Assembly (NCBI RefSeq): GCF_040954835.1
Contig: NC_090699.1
Coordinates: 18,097,817 to 18,161,816, forward strand
Source of the DNA: Lepisosteus oculatus
Taxonomy: Eukaryota; Chordata; Actinopteri; Semionotiformes; Lepisosteidae
Direction of reading: 5' to 3'
DNA length: 64,000 nucleotides
Numbering within the stretch: the stretch's first letter is position 1; every line of letters begins with the position of its first letter. The position numbers and the translations under genes were made by a program. Under the pieces are notes generated by a model. The model had not been told where the DNA came from. It did no database searches and worked only from the letters and a program-made list of their open reading frames with translations. This document shows positions 1 to 12,000 of the stretch, piece after piece.

Positions 1-60
1 AGTGGAAGTATCTCACAGCCTATTGTAAGTCCTACATTTAGCACATGGTATGCTACAATA

Positions 61-1050
61 ATAAACTCTATTTTAAATGGCACTTTTAAAGGTGGTTTCT
101 CAAAGCGCTTTACAGAACGACAACAACAATAATAAAAATGCACAATATATGCACAATGAAAATACACAGTGAGAGGAGACAGTAGATGGGGGCACTGAAT
201 ACAGTAAGAGCAGAGGGGTAAATAACAAAACCAGTTAAATAAAGGCCCTTCAAAAGAAGAAGGTTTTGAGTCTAGATTTGAAGGAGTTTAGGGAAGTTGA
301 CTCTCTGATATCCTTGGGGAGAGAGTTCCAGAGCTTTGGAGCATAACAGGAGAAGGCCCTGTCCCTCATAGAGTGTAGACAGGCTTGGGGGACAGATAGG
401 AGACCAGAATTAGAAGAGCAAAGGTTGTGAGGTGGGGAGTAGGATGATAGTACCTCAGACAGCTACTGAAGTGCCAAGCCATGCAGAGCCTTATAGGTAA
501 GGATGAGGATTTTGAAGTCAACACAAAACCTAACAGGAAGCCAGTGCAAGGACTACAGGATAGAAGTGATGTAAAGGCTGCCAAATTTTGGACATACTAC
601 AGTTTGTTTAATGTGCATTTACCCAGCGAGTAGAGTATTACAGTAGTCAATTTGGGAGAAGACAAATGTGTTGATCAACTTTTCAACATCAGTCAGCGAT
701 AACACAGGACAGCGATATTTCTGTGGTGAAAGAATAATGTTTTGACAATATGTTGCACATGTGGCTCAAATGTCAAGCCTGAATCAAATATCACCCTCAA
801 GTTTTTCAATTAAGCCTGAAGTTCAAGTACACTACAGATAGGGTTACAGCATTGGCTTTACTAAGGCAACGGGGGTGCCTATAAGCATGACTTCAGTCTT
901 GTCACAGTTTAGAAGGAAATTTTGAGTTATCCATGTTTTATGTCAGAGATGCAATTAGAGAGAATAGAGACAGCCACATGAGTGTCAGGTTTGGCATGGA
1001 TGTAAATTTGAGTATCATCAGAATAAAAGTGATAGCTGAGGCGATGTGAT
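61..1050 (-). mobile_element. L2-like LINE remnant (RT C-terminus and 3' tail)
   Basis: The minus strand near 1020-1050 encodes YHFYSDDTQIYIH, matching the catalytic YxDD region of L2/CR1-type reverse transcriptases. Near 560-370 it encodes a PCTGFLLGF...FKIL-like block, and near 360-240 it encodes RDRAFSCYAPKLWNSLPKDI, the usual C-terminal signature. Stretches between are frame-shifted. Positions 61-130 carry an AAGCGCTTTACA-type 3' tail. The copy is inactive, broken by stops and frameshifts, and its 5' part is missing. Confidence 0.8.
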
Positions 1051-1263
1051 CTTAAAAGCTATCTCCTATCTCCAAGCTATAATTGTAATCTAAAAACCAC
1101 TACCTATAAGCATGAAAGATCCCTGGGAAAATTATGGAAAAATGCAGGAACAATTAAGGCCAATATACTGCAGAAACTGACACACAAGAAAGGGGAAAAC
1201 AGAGTTACCAACACCAGTTCATTGAAGTAACACTGGTTAAATATTTAATTTAATTTAATTACA

Positions 1264-1890
1264 TTAATTGTCCAAGGCATTGAATGCCAGGTACTTGACC
1301 GACTGCCACAGACTAGAGTACACAGTAGCCCATGTCTGCCTACTGGAGACTTTGTGAACATGATCTGCTTGCTGCTCTTCAGACCAACATCTCTGGATGG
1401 TCTTTAAAGTATAGTGATGACATGTCATATACCAGGGATATGCAAGTCTGAGATCTGTGGTAGTCACATTGGCCAAATGAGCAGAAATTCCTTGCTGATC
1501 ATTCATTAAGTGAAAACATGTGTCTTGTACACAGTGTGGGTAGTACATGGTATTTGTTGCTGACGTATTCCCCCTGATCCAAAGCAGATGAAACACCGCT
1601 AGCTAGGAAGTGTTGATGATGTGCTCCAGCAACTGCGGGAGATTTTTATTCACATTCGATCTGCTCTTCTCAAATAATGAGGATCGGCGATACTCTTGTT
1701 GATGAACCCAACCCACACACTTTTCCTTTAGGTCACAAAGGCTACTGGGTGGATGTGTGTGTACTGGTCTCACTCAGGATAAGGTCATTGTTCATCTGGA
1801 TGTGGAGGTGGAACTGGGATTCATCATTCTGCAAAATATTCTCCAGTCAGTATCATCCACTAAAAACATCCTGGCGAACACACAGGTAAA
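1264..1890 (-). mobile_element. possible Tc1/mariner-like transposase remnant
   Basis: On the minus strand, 1860-1795 can be read as LENILQNDESQFHLH, resembling the first catalytic Asp region of Tc1-type transposases (W..IL.SDESxF.L). The open frame at 1596-1264 (110 codons) contains MNDQQGISAHLANVTT, a weak echo of the second-Asp block (MQDNAPxHxA). Several stops and frame changes separate the two, and the catalytic residues are not all visible. The 1264-1596 frame could instead be chance. Confidence 0.35.
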
Positions 1891-1984
1891 ATTCAGACTT
1901 TTTAGTGCTTTTTACTTCATTTGCCATTTTTATGGAACTGAATTCCTCTCCTGTTGCCCACTCTCCAGATGTATCATTAACTAA

Positions 1985-3660
1985 ACTATTGTACTCAGAG
2001 GGTTTCTTAGTTGTCTGATGGACACTAAGGAGTAATTAAAAATAAATGCCCAAATATTCTGCTCTTTACTGTAGCAATATTGTTTATTATGTACCAAATG
2101 TAGAGTAGATAAGAGGAAACGTGTTGGTCTCACTCATACTTTAACCTAGAAGGAGAGATACAGAAATCAGTAAAGCACAGTTGAGCTGCAACAACCTGAA
2201 AACGTTAAACTCCATGAAATACCAGACACTTATTAAATTACTAGCCAATCAGCAATATCAGAACTAGGTTAAACCTAAGGCAGGGGCTTATCTTTTTAGG
2301 ATTTAGCATTGGGTACAAACTCTCATGCTAAGAAATAAAAAGGAATAAAAAGCATCTCTGCAGCAGTGAAAGGATGGATCTTGTAATTTGGACATAATGT
2401 ACAGGGTGGTGAGCATTTACTTTTGGGTTGCATTGTTATACAGATTATTCACTAAAGTAAGGGAATTACAGAAAAAAACTCAATTATGCATTTGGCAGAC
2501 ACATGGCAAATCAAATTTACACACTGTACATGTCGCATGGGTGATGGCACGCTGAAAGGGATTTGTCTTTTGAAAGATTCGTCTTCATCGTCACCAACAA
2601 TAATTTGGGGAACCCACAAAAAAAAAAGCAAACAGAAAACACTAGTAACACCTCACTTCAAAACTTTTTTCTCAATCCACAAAAAGGACATTATAACCGT
2701 GGAAGGAGGTCAAAGAAGGGCAGCGAGAATGGGGATAAAGGGGCTAAATCAGTTTAGAACAAAGGAGACTGGGAAGAAGTTTGATCCAAGTGTCCGAAAT
2801 CCTAAGGGATTTTGCCAGGGAACATGAGGTCACATTTGGAAACTGAAAAGCAATGTGTTCAGAAAAAAATGAAATACTGCTCCTCCCAAAGGATCGTGGG
2901 AGCACACAAGTTTGTTGAGGCTCACAATCTGAGCTCCATCTTGAACTTCAGAACACATGTTCAGAATCATTCAGATGCTAGTAGAGAATCAAATGAGCAA
3001 GATGAGCTATATGGCCTCACATCAGTTGAGGCCTTTCTTATGTTCTTCCAGAAAGCCAACAGTGTTCATATTGAGAATCCCAGAACTCAGGGTGTCTGAT
3101 TGCATCTCAAGAGTGGCTTGTTCATTAGAAGTTACTGATGATTCGGAATCCCATTTTACCTCCTGTTTCTGGCTCCTGTGATGTTACTCAGTATGCCCTT
3201 ATCTAGGAATTGACACTCTTTTCACATGTGGCCTCCCTTTTGGGCAATTCTGAACAGTGGGGTGGTGAATGCTGACAATACACAATGCTTGAGCCACAAC
3301 AGTACCACAACTGTACCCTTCCTGGTCTTAGTGGTCTTAGAAGCACAATTGTCTGGCCTTGTTAGGAGATTGATAGGAACAGAAACAAGCCACACAGCAT
3401 TTTAAGAAGTCAATATCACAATCCGAAAAGTACTGGAACAACACTCCATCTCAGCTGAGAAGAACTCTGAAAGTTTACATAAATGTACAGTATATCCAAA
3501 ATAGACACTGAACATGTATGCAAACACATAGATGCCTTCTACATTCATATCAGTAGGTTGAATTTTCCATTCTTTGGTTTTCTAGGCTACAAACACATCC
3601 TTACCTGCAAATCCCCAAATCATAATTTTATTTAATAAAAACTTACAAGGGTTCTTTTTG
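1985..3660. other. intergenic, nothing recognised
   Basis: AT-rich sequence with short ORFs on the plus strand (2486-2827, 2812-3099) that show no recognisable domain, no splice context and ordinary composition. No repeat family is recognised. Confidence 0.5.
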
Positions 3661-3687
3661 TCAGATGCAAGAGGTAAGCTTGTTATC

Positions 3688-3878
3688 TAAGAGGTTAGAG
3701 TCGTTTCCTTACAGCTATCTTGGGTCCCGGCTTCAATTCTGAGTTTGCATATAATACTGCATGATAAAATGCAACATATATGTTTTCTCCAGGGGGTCTG
3801 ATTTCCTTCCAGCTCCCACATGGAGTAGGTGCTGGCTGAGTAAATTGGTGTCTTTTGAATTTTGTTCAGTACAATTCA
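3688..3878 (+). mobile_element. V-SINE-like tRNA-derived SINE (diverged)
   Basis: The order of blocks matches fish V-SINEs: a tRNA-like A box (gaggttagagt near 3691), a B box (cttcaattct at 3731), then gagtttgcat, gttttctccaggg, and ctggctgagtaaattgg near the end. It is diverged and internally gapped, so it is an old copy. Confidence 0.6.
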
Positions 3879-3879
3879 C

Positions 3880-5910
3880 CTGCCTTTTCACTTTTATAAA
3901 ATTCTAATACTATTAATCTGACCTGGAAAAATATAATATAATTTAAGCACAAATATATTTTGGTAAAATGTCTATTAATATGAGAGTTTAGTTAGTTATT
4001 GTCATTTTATCATATGGAATTTTCTGTTTTTATGCTCTACATTGCCAGTAGATCATGTAATGTATAAAAAATCCCACTTTTGCAGGAGTAATATTTATTG
4101 TCAGGGACTACATACCACATCGAGAGTAAGGTTAAAAACACAATATGACATCCATGTCACATCCAGTTATACCTAGAAAAAAATGTTCTCTTAATTATTA
4201 AATGCAGGCTTTCTCAATAATTTCATTTTTCATTAACATTTGAAAATATTTGTGTGGAGTTAAAAGTTCATTATTTACCAAGCCATTAACAAAATATGGA
4301 AAAAAGCCATATAACAAAACCAGCTTTTCACCAGAAAAAACTTTGACTTTGACTTTCCTCAGACGAGACAATGGACTTTAAAGTTCACCTGAAGCAAAGA
4401 CCCATTAAATGAACTATTAAGAAGGTGTTCACCAAACACCTCACATTATGTATTAGTCCACAACCCATGCATATGAGTCAAAATCAACAATAAGAGATAA
4501 CCGATCCTTTAAATGGATCAGTATTATTATCATTATCTTAAAAACTATCTTGTTAAGTGCACAGCCACAGCTGTAGTTTCTCTAAAACACAACAGAGCTG
4601 CAGCCAGATCTGTCTACACACCACAGCCTGACCCCTATTGTCCAGTGGAAGAGACACTGGCTCAGGAAGGTGCTCTTGTAATAAGAATGCACTGTTTTAT
4701 TCCCCATAAGTGCTCAATAAGTACATCTCCAATCAGCATCATCTCAAAGAGAGGAACAAAAACTGCAAATCTAGAACCTGGATATGTGCTAGCACTTGAG
4801 ATTTTTAAAATGGAAATTGTCTATTGAAATGCTTAAAATACCACCTCATTTAACACACTCAACTTACTAGTTCTTAGGTTTTTTTGTTCTCTTGTGTTTG
4901 CTGAGCTTAGAAACCAAAAGGCAAATATGAAGCTAATTTGAAAACAGTTAACAGTGAAATACATTAAACAGTAAAAGTCATTCCAAACCACTGATGCCCT
5001 GAAGCACCACAGCTGTGTATCCAGTCTCATTAATCTCTTGGTCATACCCATTATTTCATCCTGCAGTACTTAACATCTTCTTCTTTCATAAAATGTTTAC
5101 AGGTTTGTTATGTCAGAGCAACATTTGTTCTTTAATAATATCTGCATTTATATTTGATGGGAAAAATGTTCTGAACATTGCTTCCCTTAAAATTTGAATT
5201 ACTCTGTAAATCCTACATTGAAATGGCTTCAGGAACATTTGAGAACTTGGGGGAGTGAAAAAGCTGACGTAAATAAATTACTTCTGTAGTGCGGTTGTTT
5301 GTAATAGCTGAATAGTTCGTATCAACTTGATAAATGCAGCTCTCATAAATCACTTGAATGCATTATCTTTTCTGGGCTTAGCTCATACTGCTTAGATCTA
5401 CAAAGGTTGCAGATAATTTTTGCACCCACTCAGTCAATGACTGGCAATGTGGCATGTAGCTAGTCAGTCATTATGTCAGTCAGTAGCACTTGATAATGTG
5501 ACTGTCAATATAATTCAGTGCCTGTTCAAATAAACTGACATTTTGAATAGTGAGTGGTTTTAAAAACCTGCGTGAAGGGTCAATATAATGATGAATAAAA
5601 AGTATATTCCTTTCAGAAAGATTTGACCTATGGAGTACAAAATGTATCAGGGCTCTCTGTAGAATCGCTCCAAAGGTCATGTTCTGAGGCTACAAGGATT
5701 TGCTTTTTCAAAAAAACTGTGAAGCCAGATTTTTCTTCCTCTAAGTGCAGGGAAGAAGCTTAATTCAGTGCAATCTAATCACATCTAAGTAGATATGCTA
5801 ACCAACAGTAATAGCTAATAAGTTGCAAACACCTTGTTTTCTTGTGCATTGTATCAGCTGTTTTTACTGAAATTAATTGCTGTCTAATGTGGACATCGTA
5901 TATCATTATT
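3880..5910. other. intergenic, nothing recognised
   Basis: AT-rich sequence. A 104-codon ORF at 4513-4827 on the plus strand has no recognisable similarity. A small cluster of TCAGTCA repeats lies at 5430-5490. No gene is supported. Confidence 0.5.
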
Positions 5911-6117
5911 CCTTCTTTACACAAAGGGTAGTGGGAGTCTGGAACAGCTACCCAGCCTTGTTGTTTAAGCTGATACCTTGGCCTCTTTGGAAGAAACAGC
6001 TGGATGAGCATTTTGAGATCCTCAACTGAATTTTCTACTAACTAAAATAAGGGCTAGATGGGCAGAATGGCTTCCCCTGGTTTGTCACCTTTCTTATGTT
6101 CTTTCCATGTTCTTATT
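5911..6117 (+). mobile_element. CR1-like LINE 3' end, copy A
   Basis: This copy matches others at 8785, 59994 and 40080 over the block ctttacacaaagggt...gtgggagt...ggaac and aagaaacagctggatgag, encoding the (F)TQRVVGVWN-type C-terminal signature of CR1-like reverse transcriptase. It ends in ttcttatgttct repeats, the element's 3' terminus. It is severely 5'-truncated, as is usual for LINE insertions. Confidence 0.7.
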
Positions 6118-6654
6118 AATAGCGGTAATATAAACCAATTAGATTGCAGTTGATGTTTCCTGGCTTAAAAAAATGTGATTCTGCAGAGAATGCCCCGAGT
6201 GACACTCAGAGATGATTTAAAGAGAAAACATCCATATTCTGGAAGGGGGTCTGTGCTTTGAAGCACATTTTACTTCTAGCGGGTTATTTACATTCATCGT
6301 TGGCATATAAACATACACCTCAGCATATTTTCCTTAATGCCTGGGTGTTGTTAGGCAGTGCACAAGGAGTACGCATTTCCATAATATATTCTTTGTCAAA
6401 AATCAAAAGTGTAAATTAACTAGATGTAGACATATCATACTACACACAACTACCCAAACCTGCCTTAAATGACCTCAATTAAGCCTTCACAGCACAAGCA
6501 AGTGCCAGGAGAATAGAAATTTTGAATGACACAGCTTTCCAAATGCCATTTTTCTTTTTGTATATCACCTTGATGAGCACTTAAAATTTGTAAATCAATG
6601 AGGAAAATTACATGTAAAAGCTGAACTGGGTTCTAGGCTGCCTTGTTACTGAGT

Positions 6655-7010
6655 GAATTGTTAGCTACAAGCTCCATTACCATACATGTGGGAGCTGCAG
6701 TTAGGATTAATCTGTCAAAAGGGATGGTTTAGTGTTGATGAATATGACATGTGACCATTAATGATGTTGATTTTATCTCCTGAGATTAGCATGATTTACT
6801 TCAGATGGATAATAATGTCATTAGCTTGATGCAGTAGATCTGTTTACGAGCTGATTAAATTGTAAGGCCTTGCTTCATTTCATGCTATTTGGTTTACAGC
6901 TTCATTACTGCAATCACAAAAGCTGTGGAAATGTCCCACATCCTGTGTCATAATAAATCATTGTTTAAGATTGCTGCTATGCACTTTAGCATGCCACTTT
7001 TTTCTTACTT
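6655..7010. promoter_or_regulatory. candidate conserved enhancer
   Basis: A repeat-free, ORF-free segment dense in homeodomain-type cores (TAAT, ATTA, TAATGA, GATTAA) and short palindromic AT motifs, resembling ancient vertebrate enhancers. It lies about 10 kb downstream of znf503, a gene surrounded by conserved non-coding elements in other vertebrates. The call rests on appearance only; no alignment was available. Confidence 0.3.
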
Positions 7011-8784
7011 TTTTTGTGCAGGGGCCTGGCATTACTTATCAGACATGCAATGAGAAATAATAAGAGAACATTGAAGAGCTACTGCAAAACCGGTAAAGAA
7101 TCAGTCCACATATTCTAATTGAAATTAAAAAGGCGTTTGAGTAATTAGGTGTAACAAATTGCCTTATAATTTAGGCAGTGCAGAGACTTTTCTGTTAAAG
7201 GGATCATCTTGAATCCAGAAATCACTGACTCTTTACAAACAGGCAATGCAACCGACTTTCCTTTGGTTTTTCTGTCAGCAGTGGTTCGGCATGAATATAA
7301 AAAGCTGTTCAAAACACTTATGTAGTTATTTCAGTAAAGAAACGCACACACATCTATACAATTACTTATTTTTCCAATGGCTGCAGATGCAGGTCCAAAG
7401 TGCACCTTTTGTTCAAGACGAGACACTCTCGTCTTATATCAGTCTATATCAGAAATATACTCCTAACAGCTACTTTTAAAAGCAAAAGGAAAAATGTTAT
7501 TCGGAGAAGTCCTTACAATGAGGGAATTTAAAATAACACTCAAGGTTTTATTTTTATAAATATGGATCTTACTGAAGCCCACCTTCAACAGAACTGTATT
7601 TGGAACACAGGAAAATGCTTTCTAAATAAAGATAACATACGTTACATGGATGGAAAGGCAAAACTGCATATAATATATAATGTTGTGTGGGATAATTTCT
7701 ATTTTATACAATATAATTTTTTCCACTGCAACAACCAAAAAAACTCTGCAATTCTGCAGTAGGCCGAAAAATATTTGAGTGATATATATAATAGATGTTG
7801 ATTTTTTCAGGTATTTACACAATTGTTAACATATGCATTAGTTGGAAAGCACGTTGCAGTTGAGTCAGTTTTTCTGTAGTCTTGCAATTAGCATAACAGA
7901 TATCAGCTCACCAAGTCCGTAAACCATAAAGACTCTATTAACATATTTGACCTAAAGTCTGAAGTGACTTCAGACAAGTTAAGAGGCAGTAATAACAGTA
8001 TTAACAACACTGAGAGCCTAGTAGTTTTGGCCAGTCTGATTCTTGGCAAAGCTGTTGCAAATGCAGCGGATTTGCTATGTGTTTAAAGTTCTAGAGCCTA
8101 GTCATTAAATACAGAAAATACCATTGCGTACATTTGTTTTTCCTTAGATTCTTTTTTACATTTTTATATTTAAATTTACAGAATTTGTGCCAGTTGTTTA
8201 TTTTTTGATCTGTTGGAGCTCAGATTTTAATTATGAAGAAATGTGCACGAAAGTCTGCATCTATAGCAGCCTGGCTGGAGAAAGTGTGATATCACTTCCT
8301 GTGATGTGATCTGCACAGTACCATGTGCCCAAGAGTGTGATCGGGGAAATGATAGGCATGGCCTGTGGAAATGAACAAGAAAGCACAGGTAATCTTTCTT
8401 TTTTCCAGGGCTAATCTTCGAGACCTTTTAAATTAAGGAACATGTATGGTAATGATACCATTATTGACATGACATAATTGACAACCTGTGGCACATTTGT
8501 TTGGATTACCCAGAACCCCATGGAGCCCCTTGTATTGCATCATTTACTTACCAGCTGGGTTGTATGAATTGCATATATTTTATAGCATTAACACCTTAGC
8601 AATGGTGAGGCACTACATTTTTTTACATACATGTTGACAATAAGGTACAAACTAAATAATAAACATGGCAAAGTTTCACAAAGAGCGCTCATTAGGCATT
8701 AACACTCACTATTTGTTAGAAAGTTCAAGGAGTCATGTGTGAAAATTGAACATTTTCACTTTTGTAAGTAGAAGACTATTAGAT
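7011..8784. other. intergenic, nothing recognised
   Basis: AT-rich single-copy-looking sequence. The ORFs at 7246-7479 and 7562-7822 are short, lack similarity and overlap on both strands. No RNA gene or repeat is recognised. Confidence 0.45.
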
Positions 8785-9075
8785 TATGACTGACAAGGAG
8801 GAGTTCTTCCAAAATCAAAAGTGAAAAACAAACCACAAGGCATAAGTGAAATTACATGGAACTGCATTCAAAACCAAGAACAGGAGAGTAGCATCTTTAC
8901 ACAAAGGGTGGTAGGAGTGTGGAACAAGTTACCCAGTCATGTTGCTGAATCCAATACCATGGTTTCTCTCAAGAAACAGTTGGACGAGATCCTGGATCAA
9001 TAAACTACTATCTACCACACAGACTAGATAGGCCGAAAAGGCCTTGCTTTGTTTATTATCCTTCTTATGTTTAAT
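8785..9075 (+). mobile_element. CR1-like LINE 3' end, copy B
   Basis: The best preserved C-terminus of the family here. The plus strand from about 8896 encodes FTQRVVGVWNKLPSHVAE followed by SLKKQLDEILDQ and a stop at 9001-9003, then a 3' UTR with gataggccgaaaaggcc and a ttcttatgttt end. The upstream part (8785-8880) aligns by eye with 39995-40075 of copy C. Confidence 0.78.
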
Positions 9076-12000
9076 TATTTATTCATGAAAAAAATATTGT
9101 GAACATGAATCACTTTTAAAACCCATAAAACCACTGCATAATTACAAAACTTATAAAATTGGTTAGAATTTAAACCAATTTTTGTCAAAATCAAATATAG
9201 GAGTGTCTTTGATTCATGGTACTCTCAATAACAAATATGAATAGCATATATAATTGGCTAGAGACTAAATATAGGATTAAATAGATAAAATATTGGAGTA
9301 TTTTTAATTCACAAATCTAATGGGAAACAATGTATACATAGTTTAGATATCTATATACAAAGGTATGTATGGTATTTAATATGCAGTAGCTTGTGCGTTA
9401 TAAATCAGAGAGTCAGTGCCAGATCTGAAATGGCCCTTCCAGTAGCCCACTCCCAGGAAACAGGGAGTTTTGAATGTCACAGCACACTGACCTTCACTTG
9501 ACTTTTAACACACTGACCTTAGTTTGGTTGTGTCATCACCGTCAATATGATATAGCACGTCCTTCATTTACATTTTGAATCTTATTTTCTTTCTGGAAAT
9601 GTGAAAGTGGCTGTGCATATATGAGGTACGATTGCTTTAAGGAGGAAGAGAGAGTTTTGAATTAGGAAAAGTTGATAGCCTAATAAAATTGATATAAAAC
9701 ATTCTGAATTTATTTAATCTCAAAATAACTATTAAATGTAGCTATAATATGAATAATAGGATACTTGTGTAATTTAGATATTTGTACTATTTATGTTTCA
9801 TATTAAGAGTCACATGAGCGCATAAATCTTTGTACTTATGGTGTCTTCCTGTAGGAAACCAACTTCAGGCACGGAAAACAAACAAAACGATGTCTGGAGA
9901 TTTATCTTCCATGACCAGACACACTCCTGACATAAGGGTAGCTGTAACTGTCCTTAAAGGAAAATCAAGGCAGGGACAATGCAAGAGAGCAAAACATAAC
10001 ATTCTTTTTTTTTTTCATTTTGATGTAGCTGTTGAATTTCACCTGAATTTTATTTGGAGAAAATTTTCCATTTGAAACAGATCGAACATTATACTCTAAA
10101 TCTTTTGAAATACTCTATTTGGAAAATATATATTTTTTCTTTTAATTTTATTGTAAAAATGTAATAATGTTATTCTTTTCAGACAAAGTGGCATTCACCT
10201 TTGTAGCTTTACAATTTTTATCAAGACGAACTGTCACATACGTCATATGCTCTCAGAATTATATATCCATGGATGACATTCATTTAAAAAATTAATTTTC
10301 TAATGTATTTCAATTGCAGCAGAATGTTTTCGGGTGATGCATGTTGATTGTGCTGAGTTTCTAGCATAGAGGTGAGCAAGCTGTCTCGTTGACCAGTTAT
10401 TTCTGGGCCTAGCGTTTTTACAACCAATCTTTTTACAACCAAATAAGGAAACATTTATCTTATAATTTTACGGCCAATCATTTTTTTTTATTTTAAATCT
10501 GCAACAATGGAAGTGTGCCCTTTAATCAATCCTAAGGAAGAGGAAACACTTGATTTTGCTGATGTCCAGCTCGCCACTTTATGTGGGAAAAAAGGACAGT
10601 TTTCATTCAACATAATAAGAGTTGTATACACTTATTCAACACTGTCTGATGCATGAGCAAACTTTCTAATAAAGACAACAGGAATACTTGCAAAACTAAC
10701 ACTGCAGTCAATTTAGTGTCGCGCAATTTAGTCTTCAAAGAGGATAAAACACGAAAACATCTTTCTTTTCTTGTAATGTGGAATAGGTTAAATGGACACA
10801 GCTGTGTTTTTTTTCTGCAGGTGCTTGGACACTTAGGACACCATAGGGCGCTTTGTGCTTATATGAATGACAACATCCTCCATGTCCCCGATTTCAAAAC
10901 AGAGTCTCCTTTTCCAGAATCCGTGAATCCATTCAGCTAACACTAGGAGGCCGAGGAATGAAGGATGGCGAGCCTCACCTCGACTGGTCTCAGTGTGCCT
11001 CCTCAGACACCTGCTCTCCGAAGGTCCGTGCCGTAGAGCAGGAGAAACAGAGGCCTGTGACTGGCCTGCTCTGAATCCTGCAGGCTCACTGTCCTGTGGG
11101 CTGGGCCTGACACCTAATTAGAAGAACTAATACCACCAGCTCCACATAGGGGCTGCAGACTAAAGACCTCAAACTGCCATTGCTTCAGAGCTAATTCTGA
11201 GTAAAATTTCAATACAGGAGAACACAAAGAGTTCATGCATGAATAACAGGTAAGACATCACAAGAACATTATAACACCACTATCCTGGTAACAAGCAACC
11301 TTACTAATGAATCATTACATGGCTCTGAAGTGTCGTTAGACATTTCTCATTTATACGTTATTAATGACTACTTCTTCAGTGTTAAATCGTTTCGGTTACA
11401 TAGGTTTTTGTCTGTATTCACAAAGAAAAACATCCCTGGTATCACATATTCCTCCTGAATATTGTCACTTTGGGCAACAGTGTATTATTAGCAGAGTATG
11501 ACAATTCATGGAAGGTTTCCTCTGGGTTTTTCCAAGTTTCGTCTTTTTGTGTGTTTTGAGATGGTAATAACAAAAAAAAACATGTCTACCTCTTCATACT
11601 TTTCTAGCAATTAGTAGCAAATCAACCTACATTTTACGATTGTGCACTATTTCATAAAGTAAAGATTTCTGGAAAAACAGCTGAATGTTTTACAATTCTG
11701 GCTTGTGATTTGTTTTTAAAGTAATATATTTTCAAGAATTTGAAATACCGGTTTACATGACTTACTATGTTGTGACAAAACGGTGAATTCTGTCAAGACT
11801 GATACTAATCCACGGTTAAAATCTGCTGCTATATTATTGCGAAATAAAATTTTGAAATAAAAGCTAAAAACAAAAATGTTCTGTAAAACTATTTTACAGA
11901 CGTTTTCTATAACAGATACCTTCTGTTTCTTATTTGTAAATTATTTGGATTACATTTATTCGATCTTAATTATTTTGCAATTCCACTTTTGTTACAAAGT

